64,000 bases of DNA from Marinomonas vulgaris (GTDB taxonomy: Bacteria > Pseudomonadota > Gammaproteobacteria > Pseudomonadales > Marinomonadaceae), in NCBI RefSeq assembly GCF_018145875.1, contig NZ_JAGSSV010000013.1, forward strand, positions 1 to 64,000, written 5' to 3'. The position numbers and the translations under genes were made by a program. The notes under the pieces were generated by a model that was given only the letters and a program-made list of their open reading frames with translations, did not search any database and was not told the origin of the DNA. This document shows positions 1-9,636 of this stretch, in pieces. Within the stretch, counting starts at the first letter, position 1; each line of letters starts with the position of its first letter.

Positions 1-283
1 TCGACGTCACTGACAGACAAGAGACGAATTGATCTGGTTTGTTTTGACAGGTCGACGTTACCGCCTGAGTAACAAAGCGCTTCTTGTTTGTCATTTAGGC
101 TGACGCGTCGAGGGACGAGACAGGCGCAAGTAAATGACATTACAAGAAGCTCGGCAGTGAAGACCTTGAGGAATGAGGCAGGCACGAATAAATGTCAGAT
201 AAAAGCGTGCATTGGACTGCGTTTTCTCATAATACATCCATGTAGCTAAGGGTTTTAATAGAGATAGTGAATGTCTTTATGCG
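1..283. repeat. Non-coding repeat-bearing region
   Basis: No convincing gene lies here. Positions 79-97 and 131-150 form an almost perfect inverted repeat (GCTTCTTGT..GTCATTTA arms, one extra base in the right arm), predicting a long hairpin with a loop of about 33 bases. Separately, about 33 bases at 110-142 recur with roughly 75% identity at 168-200 (shared GAG-x-CAGGC-x-TAAATG core), a direct repeat offset by 58 bases. The hairpin and direct repeat overlap, so the segment looks like a dispersed intergenic repeat unit and a degenerate second copy. I cannot tell from one window whether it recurs elsewhere in the genome. Confidence 0.55.
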
Positions 284-757
284 TCAGTTAGGTAACGGGA
301 TATATGGAGAGTATTTGACTCGGTTTAAGACGATGGTTGATGTTAGGTCTTGTATGTAAGGGAGGTTACCGAGAGACTCATTTAAAAATATTGAAAGTGA
401 AGGTAAGTCGGAGCTGATGACTTTGAGCCAGTAGTTAGCTTCGCCGCTAATAGAGTAACATTCAAGTATTTCTGGAATGGCTTCTATCGTTTGTTTGAAG
501 TCTTTGTCGGAGTTTTGCTGTCTTTTATCAAGGGCAATGTTGACGAAAGCGGTTACTTGGTAGCCAAGTTCACTGGCATTGAGTTGAGTAAAATATGCTT
601 CGATCAAGTTGTGTTGTTCTAGCCGTTGCAGGCGTCTTGAGCATTGAGAGGGTGATAGGTTCACTTGTTCTGATAAGGCGACGTTGCTAAGGCGTGCATT
701 GGTTTGAAGCGCTTTAAGTAGGCGCCAGTCGAAACTGTCGAGTTCAATTTGGTTCAT
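284..757 (-). CDS. Lrp/AsnC-family transcriptional regulator
   Basis: A 157-residue protein of the usual Lrp/AsnC length. The N-terminal winged helix-turn-helix spans about residues 5-60 (LSNVALSEQVNLSPSQCSRR is the HTH core), followed by the alpha/beta RAM ligand-binding domain that in this family assembles octamers and senses amino acids. The following stretch toward position 1 holds no gene, so it appears monocistronic. Its target is not shown: neighbours are purine genes on the same strand, which are not typical Lrp targets. Lrp relatives usually repress their own promoter, and an imperfect palindrome lies upstream at 815-834. Family certain, regulon unknown. Confidence 0.92.
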   Translation of the reverse strand: MNQIELDSFDWRLLKALQTNARLSNVALSEQVNLSPSQCSRRLQRLEQHNLIEAYFTQLNASELGYQVTAFVNIALDKRQQNSDKDFKQTIEAIPEILECYSISGEANYWLKVISSDLPSLSIFLNESLGNLPYIQDLTSTIVLNRVKYSPYIPLPN

Positions 758-814
758 TTAAGATTCCTTACCAGCGTCTACGCATGAGAAGCTGTTATTG
801 TTATTTTAATAATA

Positions 815-834
815 CTGGTTTTGATCAGACCAAT
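815..834. promoter_or_regulatory. Palindrome upstream of the Lrp/AsnC gene
   Basis: TGGT and ACCA arms flank TTTGATCAG, within the 234-base gap between the regulator start and purK. Position and dyad shape fit an autoregulatory Lrp-type site, but the match is short and the assignment is inference. Confidence 0.25.
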
Positions 835-936
835 TAGAATAAGGAGTTTTTAGAAGGAAACAAGCGGTAGATCTGTTTATTTTGATGCTTTTTCGTGTTT
901 TGTTGCACGATTCTGATTCTCACCTTTTGATACACG

Positions 937-968
937 AAAAAAAACACCACGCAGTAAACGTGATGTTT
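937..968 (-). terminator. Rho-independent terminator of purEK
   Basis: Arms AAACACCACG (942-951) and CGTGATGTTT (959-968) pair with one mismatch. Read on the minus strand the stem is followed by a run of eight T. It lies about 25 bases after the purK stop. Confidence 0.75.
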
Positions 969-991
969 AGTGATATACCAATGACAGATTA

Positions 992-2056
992 TTAATTAGG
1001 TAAGTTTTTTGCTAGCCAAGTTAATGCTTCTGGGTAAGGTTCTGGTAAGTCGAGTGTCGAGAGAGCGGTTTGCAGTACGGATAGATCACCGGAGCAGAAG
1101 TTCAGGTGTCCTACTTTTCGCCCAGGGCGAACGTCTTTTTTGTACCAGTAAAGTTCTAAGCCTTTGATGTTTAACCACTGATAATCGACGTCGACACCGA
1201 TTAAGTTGACCATCATGCTTTGATTTTTGACATTCGCAGGTACAAGTGGCAGCCCTGTAACGGCTCTGACGTGGTTTTCAAATTGACATACACTTGCGCC
1301 GGCTTGTGTCCAATGTCCACTGTTATGTACGCGTGGTGCAAGCTCGTTGATCAATAGGTGGTCACCGACTCGGAAGCATTCCATCGCCATGACGCCCACA
1401 TAATCCAAAGCGTCCATGAGCTTGGTCAGCATGGATTCTGCTTTGTTTTGTAGTGGTTTCAGGCGCTCTAGTGGCGAGATAGAAGCATACAAAATGCCGT
1501 TGATGTGCAGGTTCAGCGTTAATGGGTAAAAGTGTGTTTGCCCATCTTTGCCACGAACGCCAACCAGTGACACTTCCTCATCAAAATTGATGGCCTGTTC
1601 AGCGATTGCAAGGCCTTTCCAGTCTTCGGGTATGTCTGTACCTTCAGCGTGTTTTAGCCAGTATTGCCCTTTGCCATCGTAGCCGCCACGACGACGCTTC
1701 ATTAGTACGCGGTCGCCTAGGGTTTCATAGGCAAGGTCGGCTGTTGAGTTTGCTTCGACTGGAAACCAAGGTGCGGTTGCCAATTCAAGACGATCCAGCC
1801 ACTGTTTTTGTGTGAGGCGATCGGCAAGTTGTGGAAATGTAGCGAGGTTGACGAAGTTGCTGTGCGTAGCAAGTTGTTTGGTTGCTACTGTTTCAGGCCA
1901 CTCTTCTCGTTCGGCGGTGACGATATCGTCAGGCGAAAGCGCTAAGGTCTCTGTGGACTCAATGTCGACAGGGCGTACGTCTAGGCCAAGTGGTGTGGCT
2001 GCTTGTTTTAGCATGGCGCCCAATTGTCCCGCGCCTAATACCCATAAAACTGACAT
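992..2056 (-). CDS. purK: 5-(carboxyamino)imidazole ribonucleotide synthase PurK
   Basis: PurK makes N5-CAIR from AIR, bicarbonate and ATP in de novo purine synthesis. The 354-residue length matches the family (about 355). It shows a Rossmann-like start (VLGAGQLGAML, residues 6-16), the ATP-grasp glycine loop RRRGGYDGKG at 121-130, and the metal/nucleotide site NELAPRVHNSGHWT at 237-250. It starts 2 bases after the purE stop, so the two are translationally coupled in a purE-purK operon, as in most gamma-proteobacteria. No purine operator was recognised upstream. Identification is secure. Confidence 0.97.
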   Translation of the reverse strand: MSVLWVLGAGQLGAMLKQAATPLGLDVRPVDIESTETLALSPDDIVTAEREEWPETVATKQLATHSNFVNLATFPQLADRLTQKQWLDRLELATAPWFPVEANSTADLAYETLGDRVLMKRRRGGYDGKGQYWLKHAEGTDIPEDWKGLAIAEQAINFDEEVSLVGVRGKDGQTHFYPLTLNLHINGILYASISPLERLKPLQNKAESMLTKLMDALDYVGVMAMECFRVGDHLLINELAPRVHNSGHWTQAGASVCQFENHVRAVTGLPLVPANVKNQSMMVNLIGVDVDYQWLNIKGLELYWYKKDVRPGRKVGHLNFCSGDLSVLQTALSTLDLPEPYPEALTWLAKNLPN

Positions 2057-2058
2057 GA

Positions 2059-2550
2059 TTAAGCCTCTCTAGGGTCTGGGTTGGCGAGAACCGTTTCCGT
2101 TTGATTCGTGCGAAATGCTTCGATTTTTTCTGCAAGCTCTGGGTTGGTAACAGCAAGAATCTGACAAGCCAATAAACCCGCATTGAATGCGCCAGCACTG
2201 CCGATGGCTAATGTTCCAACAGCCACGCCTTTTGGCATTTGAGCGATAGACAAAAGGCTATCCATTCCATTCAGTGCTTTGCTTTGTACTGGTACTCCTA
2301 GCACGGGTAAACGGGTATGAGCCGCTACCATGCCCGGTAAATGTGCCGCGCCGCCGGCGCCACCTATAATGACTTTGAAGCCTCTATCGACAGCGCTTTC
2401 AGCAAATTCTGCAAGTTTTGCGGGAGTGCGGTGAGCGGAAACTACTTCAACATGATACGCAACGCCAAGGGTATCCATGATCTCTGCGGCGCCTTCCATC
2501 GTAGCCCAATCACTTTTGGAACCCATTATTAGGGCAACTTCTGCTTGCAA
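2059..2550 (-). CDS. purE: N5-CAIR mutase PurE
   Basis: Class I PurE, which converts N5-CAIR to CAIR, the step directly after PurK. Its 163 residues match the usual size. Diagnostic motifs are [11 protein letters not shown] near residues 10-20, SAHRTP at 38-43 carrying the catalytic histidine (H40), and the glycine-rich [12 protein letters not shown] loop that binds the ribonucleotide phosphate. It is the first gene of the purE-purK operon. The upstream gap (2551-2751) must carry the promoter; I saw no clear PurR-type operator there. Confidence 0.97.
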   Translation of the reverse strand: MQAEVALIMGSKSDWATMEGAAEIMDTLGVAYHVEVVSAHRTPAKLAEFAESAVDRGFKVIIGGAGGAAHLPGMVAAHTRLPVLGVPVQSKALNGMDSLLSIAQMPKGVAVGTLAIGSAGAFNAGLLACQILAVTNPELAEKIEAFRTNQTETVLANPDPREA

Positions 2551-2744
2551 AATATCTCTCCTATTGTGGTATTCAACGTGGTGCTGAGGGGCATTAAGCG
2601 CTGAATAAAATCGGTCATTGGTTCAATGTAACGCCGGTCTTGGGCGTCTACACGTGATAAGAATTGGCGGCTAATATAGCCGATTTTGATAAAAACAGCG
2701 AGTGTTGTGGTGCTTTGATGGCACTTGGGAAGCAAATCAAGCAG

Positions 2745-2773
2745 AAAAGAAAAGAGCGACTAAAGTCGCTCTT
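2745..2773 (-). terminator. Terminator overlapping the mgsA stop
   Basis: A perfect nine-base stem, AAGAGCGAC (2752-2760) and GTCGCTCTT (2765-2773), with a four-base loop, continues into a pyrimidine-rich TTTTCTTTTC tract on the minus strand. It overlaps the mgsA stop codon and should end the pyk-mgsA transcript. Confidence 0.8.
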
Positions 2774-3230
2774 GAAGGTATTTGTCGTAATCCGGTATTT
2801 GTCGCTCGAATTCACTTTCAAATAAAGGCGATGACACCAAAAAGTTTGCCGAGGCAACACTGCAGGCAATAGGGATATTCCATACCGCTGCTACTCGTAA
2901 TAAGGCTTTTATGTCTGGGTCGTGAGGCATGGGTTCAAAGGGATCCCAGAAGAAAATCAACACATCGATTTTGCCTTCTGCGATCAAGCCACCCAGCTGC
3001 TGATCACCGCCCAGTGGGCCACTTATTAAAGAATGCACAGGCACCTTTAATTGCTTTTGCATCAGGTTGCCGGTTGTGCCAGTTGCCATTAGGTTGTGTT
3101 TGATGAGCTTGGCTTTGTGTTCTTCAGCCCATTCAATCAATGCTGGCTTCATGTTGTCATGGGCCACCAGAGCGACGTTTTTACGCTCTGGTGTGACAAT
3201 GGTTTTTTGTTGCAAGGTCTTGCTCTTCAC
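2760..3230 (-). CDS. mgsA: Methylglyoxal synthase MgsA
   Basis: Converts dihydroxyacetone phosphate to methylglyoxal and phosphate, an overflow route that releases inorganic phosphate when triose phosphates accumulate. The 156 residues show the N-terminal ALVAHDNMK strand, TGTTG phosphate loop near 50-54, GPLGGDQQ at about 71-78 with the expected catalytic aspartate D76, and FFWDP near 93-97. The start is a GTG six bases after the pyk stop; it places ALVAHD at the same distance from the N terminus as in E. coli MgsA, so a later ATG is unlikely. The tight spacing makes it the distal gene of a pyk-mgsA operon. Confidence 0.95.
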   Translation of the reverse strand: MKSKTLQQKTIVTPERKNVALVAHDNMKPALIEWAEEHKAKLIKHNLMATGTTGNLMQKQLKVPVHSLISGPLGGDQQLGGLIAEGKIDVLIFFWDPFEPMPHDPDIKALLRVAAVWNIPIACSVASANFLVSSPLFESEFERQIPDYDKYLQERL

Positions 3231-3236
3231 CGATGA

Positions 3237-4685
3237 TTATTCCTTTACAGCGCCAACTTGTACTACTTTCATCATGTTAGTTGTGCCGAAACTGACAAGG
3301 TGGTCGCCTTTGGTCACAATGACAATGTCACCGTCTTTGATCAAACCCAGTGATTTAACGTGATCAATTAGGCCGGTCACGATGGTCTCAACATTGAATT
3401 CTTGCGACGAGAAGGCGACTGGAGTGACACCGCGATACAGATTTACCTTGTTTAAGGTAGCTTGATTGGGCGATAAAGCATAAATAGGCAAACCTGAACT
3501 GATGCGTGACATTAATAATGGCGTGGTGCCCGATTCGGTCAAGCTAATGATGGCTTTGACGCCTTCAAGATGGTTGGCCGCATACATGGTAGACATGGCA
3601 ATGGTTTCGTCGATGCTGGTGAATTTTACATCGATACGATGCTTGGAGCGATTAATCGCTGGCTGCTTTTCAGCGCCCAAACACACCCGATTCATGGTTT
3701 TAATCACTTCTTCAGGATAGGCGCCAGCGGCGGTTTCTGCCGATAGCATCACGGCATCGGTACCATCCAACACAGCATTGGCTACGTCGAACACTTCAGC
3801 ACGGGTAGGCATGGCGCTGGTGATCATGGTTTCCATCATTTGTGTTGCTGTGATCACAGGGCGATTCAATTGACGACAGCGTTTGATCATGTGCTTTTGA
3901 ACGCCAATCAATTCGGCGTCGCCAATTTCTACACCAAGGTCCCCACGGGCGACCATAACGGCATCGGAGGCTAGAATGATGGCATCTAATGTTTCGTTGT
4001 CAGCAACCGCTTCGGCACGTTCTACTTTGGAAACAATGCCTGCTTTAAGACCGGCAGCTTCAGCCAGTGCTCGTGCTTCGTGAAGGTCTTCTGCGCTGCG
4101 TGGGAAAGAGACAGCTAGGTAGTCAGCTTTTAATGCAGCAGCCGTTTTGATATCTTCTCGGTCTTTATCTGTCAATGCAGCTGCAGACAATCCACCCCCT
4201 TGGCGGTTGATGCCTTTGTTGTTAGACAAAGCACCACCGACGATAACCTTGGTGATAACTTCTTGACCTTTTACTTCTAATACTTCTAGCACAACACGAC
4301 CATCATCGAGCAATAAGATGTTGCCAGGTTCAGAGTCCTTTGCTAGCTGTGGGTAGTCGATCCCCACGCGTTCTTCGTCACCGTTGTTTTTATCGAAGCC
4401 CACGTCAAGGATAAAAGTCGCGCCGTCTTTTAGTTCTACTTTGGTGTTTTTGAAACGTGCGATGCGTATTTTGGGCCCTTGCAAATCGCCTAAAATAGCC
4501 ACATGGCGATTGTTCTTTTTCGCCATCTCGCGAACAACATTTGCTCGGTCAATGTGGTCTTCAGGTTGACCATGAGAGAAATTCAGTCGAAAGACGTTTG
4601 CTCCAGCTAGGATGAGTTTTTCAATCATTTCTGGAGAGCTGGAAGCAGGGCCTAATGTGGCAACAATTTTAGTTCTACGAGTCAT
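3237..4685 (-). CDS. pykA: Pyruvate kinase (type II, PykA-like)
   Basis: Transfers phosphate from phosphoenolpyruvate to ADP. The start is set at the ATG giving [13 protein letters not shown], with a GGTAA ribosome site nine bases upstream; an in-frame TTG four codons earlier is less likely. The protein is 482 residues, normal for the family. Landmarks are LNFSHG at 34-39, GDLQGPKIR at 66-74, VAVSFPR-type substrate loop, VMVARGDLG and TATQMMETM. Segments such as LLLDDGRV and LSNNKGIN match PykA (AMP/sugar-phosphate activated) better than PykF. It is followed directly by mgsA and preceded, across a hairpin, by gap. Confidence 0.96.
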   Translation of the reverse strand: MTRRTKIVATLGPASSSPEMIEKLILAGANVFRLNFSHGQPEDHIDRANVVREMAKKNNRHVAILGDLQGPKIRIARFKNTKVELKDGATFILDVGFDKNNGDEERVGIDYPQLAKDSEPGNILLLDDGRVVLEVLEVKGQEVITKVIVGGALSNNKGINRQGGGLSAAALTDKDREDIKTAAALKADYLAVSFPRSAEDLHEARALAEAAGLKAGIVSKVERAEAVADNETLDAIILASDAVMVARGDLGVEIGDAELIGVQKHMIKRCRQLNRPVITATQMMETMITSAMPTRAEVFDVANAVLDGTDAVMLSAETAAGAYPEEVIKTMNRVCLGAEKQPAINRSKHRIDVKFTSIDETIAMSTMYAANHLEGVKAIISLTESGTTPLLMSRISSGLPIYALSPNQATLNKVNLYRGVTPVAFSSQEFNVETIVTGLIDHVKSLGLIKDGDIVIVTKGDHLVSFGTTNMMKVVQVGAVKE

Positions 4686-4732
4686 GTTATTTACCAAAGA
4701 TTAGAAAGCGTGAAGTAGAGTATAAGAAACGA

Positions 4733-4756
4733 CGAAGGCTGCGTCTGCAGCCTTCG
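4733..4756 (-). terminator. Hairpin between gap and pyk
   Basis: Perfect ten-base arms CGAAGGCTGC (4733-4742) and GCAGCCTTCG (4747-4756) with a four-base loop. The minus-strand tail (TCGTTTCTTATAC) is only moderately T-rich, so it may terminate gap transcription incompletely and let some reads continue into pyk-mgsA. Confidence 0.6.
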
Positions 4757-4766
4757 TGTATTTAGA

Positions 4767-5780
4767 TTATTTAGCAGCCATTAATGCAATGGTATTGTCG
4801 AGCATTCGGTTAGAGAAGCCCCATTCATTATCATACCAAGCCATTACCTTAACCAATTTCCCCTGAACGCGGGTTTGCGTCGCATCAAAGTTAGAGGTGT
4901 AGGCGTTATGGTTAAAGTCAGTGGAAACCAAAGGCTCATGGTTGACGTGTAATACTTGCGCAAGGATCGGATCAGCTTTAATTGCCTCCTCGATAATGCT
5001 GTTGATTTCGTCTACTGTAGTTTCTCGTGGCGCTAGGAAAGTCAGATCCACTAGAGAAACGTTGATCGTCGGTACGCGAACAGATAGGCCATCAAATTTG
5101 CCTAACAGTTCAGGAATAACCAAACCAACAGCGGCAGCGGCACCCGTTTTGCTTGGAATCATGTTCATAGCGGCGGCACGAGCGCGATATAGATCTTCAT
5201 GGTATACGTCTGAAAGGCGTTGATCGTTGGTGTAAGCGTGAATGGTTGTCATCAAACCGCTTTCAATGCCTAGTTTTTCGTTAAGTGGCTTCGCAAATGG
5301 AGCGAGGCAGTTGGTTGTGCAAGATGCGTTAGAAATCACTGTCATTTCAGAGGTTAAGATGTCTTGGTTAACGCCATAAACCACAGTGGCATCGACTTCT
5401 TTACCAGGTGCTGAAATGATGACTTTTTTGGCACCGGCTGTGATGTGGGCGCTGGCTTTTTCTTTGGTAGTGAAGAAACCTGTGCATTCGTATACTACAT
5501 CCACATTTAGCTCAGCCCACGGAAGATCTGCAGGATTGCGCTCTGAAAAGGTGCGAATTTTATCTTGATTGATGTACAAAGCTTCATCATCGAACGTCAC
5601 GTCTTCGCTGAAGCGACCGTGAACGGTGTCGTATTTGGTTAAATGCGCGTTGGTTTTAGAGTTGCCAAGATCATTAATAGCAACAATTTGGATTTGATCA
5701 CGCTTACCTGATTCGTACAGCGCTCTTAATGTGTTACGTCCAATGCGTCCATAACCGTTGATAGCTACTTTAATCGTCAT
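4767..5780 (-). CDS. gap: Glyceraldehyde-3-phosphate dehydrogenase, type I
   Basis: Oxidises glyceraldehyde-3-phosphate with NAD and phosphate to 1,3-bisphosphoglycerate. From the ATG preceded by GAGGTGA the protein has 337 residues; an upstream GTG (5786) would add two residues but lies inside the ribosome site. The NAD-binding GYGRIGR is at 9-15, the catalytic [12 protein letters not shown] has C154, and the partner histidine is H181. The gene diverges from edd across 380 bases, the layout seen in Pseudomonas where gap-1 belongs to the HexR regulon, and a HexR-like box lies 74 bases upstream of the ATG. Confidence 0.96.
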   Translation of the reverse strand: MTIKVAINGYGRIGRNTLRALYESGKRDQIQIVAINDLGNSKTNAHLTKYDTVHGRFSEDVTFDDEALYINQDKIRTFSERNPADLPWAELNVDVVYECTGFFTTKEKASAHITAGAKKVIISAPGKEVDATVVYGVNQDILTSEMTVISNASCTTNCLAPFAKPLNEKLGIESGLMTTIHAYTNDQRLSDVYHEDLYRARAAAMNMIPSKTGAAAAVGLVIPELLGKFDGLSVRVPTINVSLVDLTFLAPRETTVDEINSIIEEAIKADPILAQVLHVNHEPLVSTDFNHNAYTSNFDATQTRVQGKLVKVMAWYDNEWGFSNRMLDNTIALMAAK

Positions 5781-5853
5781 ACTCACCTCTAAATAGTGTG
5801 ATAGTAGCGGAGTACTTAAATGAAAAACCCCGCATTTGAATGTTGCTCTTTGA

Positions 5854-5868
5854 AGTAAAAATACTACA
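5854..5868 (-). promoter_or_regulatory. Weaker HexR-like operator upstream of gap
   Basis: The minus strand reads TGTAGTATTTTTACT, nine of twelve arm positions matching the TGTAAT-N3-ATTACA pattern known for gamma-proteobacterial HexR. It matches the edd box below at 12 of 15 positions. It lies about 74 bases upstream of the gap ATG. Assignment is inference from motif and context. Confidence 0.5.
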
Positions 5869-6089
5869 TAAGTAATTTTTTAAGCAAGGACTAGTGATAA
5901 ATTCCTTAGCATTTGAATAAATATTGATCAGCTTGTGATCTTATGAAGATATTATACAGAGATATATGACAAACGTTAGAGCATTGGGCTGAGAAAAGAG
6001 GGATTTCATGAACTTTTTCGTAAATTTATTACATAAAATTAATTTATTTTCGAAATTTGTGACGTTTAACAGATGAAATAAACTTTAAA

Positions 6090-6104
6090 TGTAGTAATAT
6101 TACA
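6090..6104 (+). promoter_or_regulatory. HexR-like operator upstream of edd
   Basis: TGTAGTAATATTACA is a near-perfect dyad matching eleven of twelve arm positions of the known HexR pattern TGTAAT-N3-ATTACA. It sits 56 bases before the edd ATG, where a bound repressor could cover the promoter. The hexR gene itself is about 4 kb away in this window. HexR is known to release DNA on binding 2-keto-3-deoxy-6-phosphogluconate. Confidence 0.72.
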
Positions 6105-6160
6105 TAAAATATAGATCTCAGGTTGGCATTGAGATAATTGAACGAATAATGGAGTGAAGC

Positions 6161-7975
6161 ATGAACCCGATTGTTGCTAAAGTAACGAACGACATTATTG
6201 AGCGAAGCAAAATATTGCGTACTCAATATTTACAGGACATGAAGAAAGCACAAGAGCAAGGACCGCATCGTGGAAAGTTATCGTGTGGCAATTTAGCGCA
6301 CGGTTTTGCTGCATGCCAACCACAAGAAAAACAAAAGCTCACCTTAATGGAAGAGGCTAATATCGGTATTGTCTCTTCTTATAATGACATGTTGTCGGCT
6401 CATCAGCCTTATGAACAGTACCCTGACCAAATTCGTGCCGCGGTGAAAGAAATGGGTTCTGTTACCCAGTTTGCCGGCGGTGTGCCTGCCATGTGCGATG
6501 GGGTGACTCAAGGCCAAGATGGTATGGAGTTGAGTTTATTCAGTCGCGATAACATTGCACAAGGTGCGGCGATCGCTTTGTCTCACAATATGTTCGATGC
6601 TGCCATTTACTTGGGCATTTGTGACAAAATCGTTCCCGGTTTGTTAATTGCTGCGCTACGCTTTGGTCATCTACCCGCTTTGTTTATTCCTGCAGGCCCT
6701 ATGCGTTCAGGTATTACAAATACAGCTAAATCAGCCGTTCGTCAGCGTTTTGCTCAAGGGCAAGCAACACGAGACGAATTATTAGAAGCTGAATCAGCGT
6801 CTTACCACAGTGCGGGGACCTGTACGTTTTATGGCACAGCGAACTCTAATCAGCTGTTGGTTGAAATGATGGGGTTGCAATTACCTGGCTCGTCTTTTGT
6901 GAACCCCGATGATCCATTGCGTGGTGCGCTAACCAAATACGCGGCTCAGCTGTCCACTAAAATTACGGCGTTAGGACGAGATTATCGTCCTCTTTGTGAG
7001 GTGATTGATGAGCGCAGCATAGTGAACTCCATTGTTGGTTTGTTGGCAACCGGTGGCTCGACTAACCATACTATGCACATTGTGGCGTATGCGCGTGCAG
7101 CCGGTATTGTGGTGACTTGGGACGACTTTGCTGCCTTGTCCAAAGTCGTGCCCTTGATGACACGCATTTATCCGAATGGCCAAGCTGATATTAACCATTT
7201 TCATGCTGCAGGCGGCATGGCTTTTTTAGTGAAGCAGTTGCTTAAAGGTGGCTTGTTACACGAAGAGGTGAACACCATCGTCGGTAAGGGCTTAAGCCAT
7301 TATACAAAAGAGCCTTTCTTAGAAGGCGACCAACTGGTGTGGCGAGATGGGCCAGCGAATAGCCTTGATGAAGACGTGGTGAGGCCAATAGAAAACCCAT
7401 TTAGCAAAGAAGGCGGCTTGACGTTATTAACCGGTAACCTAGGGCGTTCTGTCATTAAGGTATCCGCGGTAAAAGAAGAAAACCGCATTATCGAAGCGCC
7501 GGCGGCGGTATTTCATAGTCAAAACGATTTAGCCGAGGCCATTGCCAGTGGTGAGTTAAAACGTGATTGCGTAGCTGTGGTTCGATTCCAAGGGCCAAAA
7601 GCGTTAGGTATGCCCGAGTTGCATAAATTGACTCCTTATTTGGTTAATCTACAAGATCAAGGTTACAAAGTGGCTTTAGTGACCGACGGCCGTATGTCGG
7701 GTGCTTCTGGTAAAGTGCCTGCTGCTATTCATTTGACACCTGAGGCTTTAGCTGGGGGCTTGATCGCTAAAATTCAAAATGGTGACATGATTCGTTTAGA
7801 TGCCGTTGCGGGTACCTTATCGGTACTGATCTCAGACGAAGAATTACACAATCGCGCGGCGGCTCGGCACGATTTAACCGCTTCTCATCAGGGTATGGGA
7901 CGAGAATTGTTCAGTGCTCAGCGTATTCTAGTAAGTGGTGCTGAGCAGGGCGCCTGTAGCTTATTCAATGATTAA
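6161..7975 (+). CDS. edd: Phosphogluconate dehydratase (Entner-Doudoroff)
   Basis: Dehydrates 6-phosphogluconate to 2-keto-3-deoxy-6-phosphogluconate using an iron-sulfur cluster. The 604 residues match Edd (about 603). Recognisable IlvD/Edd family segments include [20 protein letters not shown], the cluster cysteine in [35 protein letters not shown] and [15 protein letters not shown]. The ATG is preceded by GGAGTGAAG. It is not followed by glk, eda or zwf as in Pseudomonas, so the remaining pathway genes must lie elsewhere. Control by HexR is inferred from the upstream box. A bidirectional terminator follows. Confidence 0.97.
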   Translation: MNPIVAKVTNDIIERSKILRTQYLQDMKKAQEQGPHRGKLSCGNLAHGFAACQPQEKQKLTLMEEANIGIVSSYNDMLSAHQPYEQYPDQIRAAVKEMGSVTQFAGGVPAMCDGVTQGQDGMELSLFSRDNIAQGAAIALSHNMFDAAIYLGICDKIVPGLLIAALRFGHLPALFIPAGPMRSGITNTAKSAVRQRFAQGQATRDELLEAESASYHSAGTCTFYGTANSNQLLVEMMGLQLPGSSFVNPDDPLRGALTKYAAQLSTKITALGRDYRPLCEVIDERSIVNSIVGLLATGGSTNHTMHIVAYARAAGIVVTWDDFAALSKVVPLMTRIYPNGQADINHFHAAGGMAFLVKQLLKGGLLHEEVNTIVGKGLSHYTKEPFLEGDQLVWRDGPANSLDEDVVRPIENPFSKEGGLTLLTGNLGRSVIKVSAVKEENRIIEAPAAVFHSQNDLAEAIASGELKRDCVAVVRFQGPKALGMPELHKLTPYLVNLQDQGYKVALVTDGRMSGASGKVPAAIHLTPEALAGGLIAKIQNGDMIRLDAVAGTLSVLISDEELHNRAAARHDLTASHQGMGRELFSAQRILVSGAEQGACSLFND

Positions 7976-8051
7976 AACGTTCCTCTGACTACTGGCATTT
8001 TTGCTGGTATATGGTGTTTTTGGGCTTTATTAAGCCCTTTTTTTATTCATA

Positions 8052-8084
8052 AAAAAGCCCGAACCTTCGCAGTTCGGGCTTTTT
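8052..8084. terminator. Bidirectional terminator between edd and putP
   Basis: Perfect thirteen-base arms AAAAAGCCCGAAC and GTTCGGGCTTTTT with a seven-base loop. Both strands end in a U run, so it can serve the convergent edd and putP transcripts. Confidence 0.92.
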
Positions 8085-8139
8085 AATATCTAACCATAGA
8101 CTCACCCACACCTAGGGTAAGTCGTAGGTGTTCAATGTA

Positions 8140-9636
8140 TTACTCCATTGTATCCAATGCTTTTTCATATTCGTCAAAAGACTGGGTTACATCTTCTTCT
8201 GGCTCACCGCTCGCTAAGCTCACAATGAAAATAGTCAAAGTCGCTAAAATGAAACCTGGAACAATTTCATAAATATCAAAAAGTCCGCCAGACAATTGCT
8301 TCCACACCACAACGGTGACACCACCGACGATGATACCGGCTAATGCGCCGTTGCGGTTCATTTTGCGCCAGAATAAGCTCAACAGAATGGCTGGGCCAAA
8401 GGCCGCACCAAAACCTGCCCATGCATAAGATACAAGGCCAAGTACGGAGCTTTCAGGGTTTAGAGCCAGTACCAAGGCAACCAGCGAGATGGCGACAACC
8501 GCAAAACGACCCACGTTAACGATTTGCTTTTGCGTCGCCTCTTTGTTAAACAATTGCTTATAAAAGTCTTCCGCTAGCGCTGAAGAAGAAACCAGTAACT
8601 GAGAATCCGCAGTACTCATGATGGCAGCCAAAATAGCGGCCAATAGAATGCCGGCAACAACAGGGTGGAACACGGCATTAACCAAAATCATGAAGATTTT
8701 TTCAGAGTCAGCTAGGTTACCCGCCAAGTTTGCATCGACAAAATTGATGCCAACCAAACCAATCAACAAAGCGCCTGCCATGGATATCATCGTCCAGACC
8801 ACGGCAATACGACGTGCAGTGCCAATGTCTTTGTTTGAGCGAGCGGCTTTAAAACGCGCAAGGATGTGAGGTTGACCGAAGTAACCCAAACCCCATGCAA
8901 CAAGAGAAATGATGGCAATGGCGCTAAGTGGTTCGCCGCTGACACTGGTCCAGATGTTGAGTAATTCAGGGTTCTTAGCCATCAAGCTGTTGGAAAGGTC
9001 CGACCAACCGCCTTCGATCGCAATAAGCGGGACGATAACCAGCGCCGCGCTCATCATTAAACCTTGTACTAAATCTGTCCAAGCGACGGCAAGAAAGCCA
9101 CCGAATAGGGTGTAAGAAACAACACACACGGTGCCGATAACAACAGCGTAAGTGTAATCCAGACCAAATACGGTTTCGAATAACTTGCCGCCAGCCACTA
9201 AGCCAGAACTTGTGTAAAACAAGAAAAATAACAAGATGAACAACGCCGAAATGGTTTGAATCATCTTAGATTTGTCATTGAAGCGAGTTGAGAGGAAGTC
9301 TGGTAGAGTCAAGGCGTTGTTTGCCTTGATGCTATAGGTTCTTAGGCGTTTGGCACAAATTAGCCAGTTTAGCCAAGTACCGACCAGCAAACCACCAGCG
9401 ATCCAAATGGATTCCATACCTGCTGCAAAAGCATAACCTGGTAAGCCAAGCAGTAGCCAGCCACTCATATCAGACGCGCCGGCAGACAATGCGGTAGGCC
9501 AAGGGCCTAAAGAGCGGCCACCAAGAAAGTAGTCTTCTGAGCTAGATGTTCGTTTGTAAGCGTACAGCCCAATTCCTAGCATCACCACTAAGTAGGCTAG
9601 GAATGTAAAGCTGATCGCGTAGCTATTTTCTATCAT
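8140..9636 (-). CDS. putP: Sodium/proline symporter PutP
   Basis: Inner-membrane sodium-coupled proline importer of the solute:sodium symporter family, 498 residues against about 500 for E. coli PutP. The N-terminal helix (ISFTFLAYLVVMLGIG) is followed by the loop SSEDYFLGGRSLGPWPTALS and SAGASDMSGWLLLGLPG, hallmarks of PutP; LAAIMSTADSQLLVSSSALAEDFY in the middle is equally typical. About thirteen membrane segments are visible. In marine bacteria it often supplies proline as nutrient or osmolyte. PutA is not in the window, so it is a stand-alone transporter. Expression control is not evident. Confidence 0.95.
   Translation of the reverse strand: MIENSYAISFTFLAYLVVMLGIGLYAYKRTSSSEDYFLGGRSLGPWPTALSAGASDMSGWLLLGLPGYAFAAGMESIWIAGGLLVGTWLNWLICAKRLRTYSIKANNALTLPDFLSTRFNDKSKMIQTISALFILLFFLFYTSSGLVAGGKLFETVFGLDYTYAVVIGTVCVVSYTLFGGFLAVAWTDLVQGLMMSAALVIVPLIAIEGGWSDLSNSLMAKNPELLNIWTSVSGEPLSAIAIISLVAWGLGYFGQPHILARFKAARSNKDIGTARRIAVVWTMISMAGALLIGLVGINFVDANLAGNLADSEKIFMILVNAVFHPVVAGILLAAILAAIMSTADSQLLVSSSALAEDFYKQLFNKEATQKQIVNVGRFAVVAISLVALVLALNPESSVLGLVSYAWAGFGAAFGPAILLSLFWRKMNRNGALAGIIVGGVTVVVWKQLSGGLFDIYEIVPGFILATLTIFIVSLASGEPEEDVTQSFDEYEKALDTME

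Larger units (their letters stand above)
5787..6160. promoter_or_regulatory. Divergent gap/edd control region
   Basis: A markedly AT-rich 374-base region between two divergent sugar-catabolic genes. It contains a strong HexR-like box on the edd side and a weaker one on the gap side, given separately. No additional gene was seen; a short minus-strand reading frame reaching into edd has no coding character. Confidence 0.7.
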
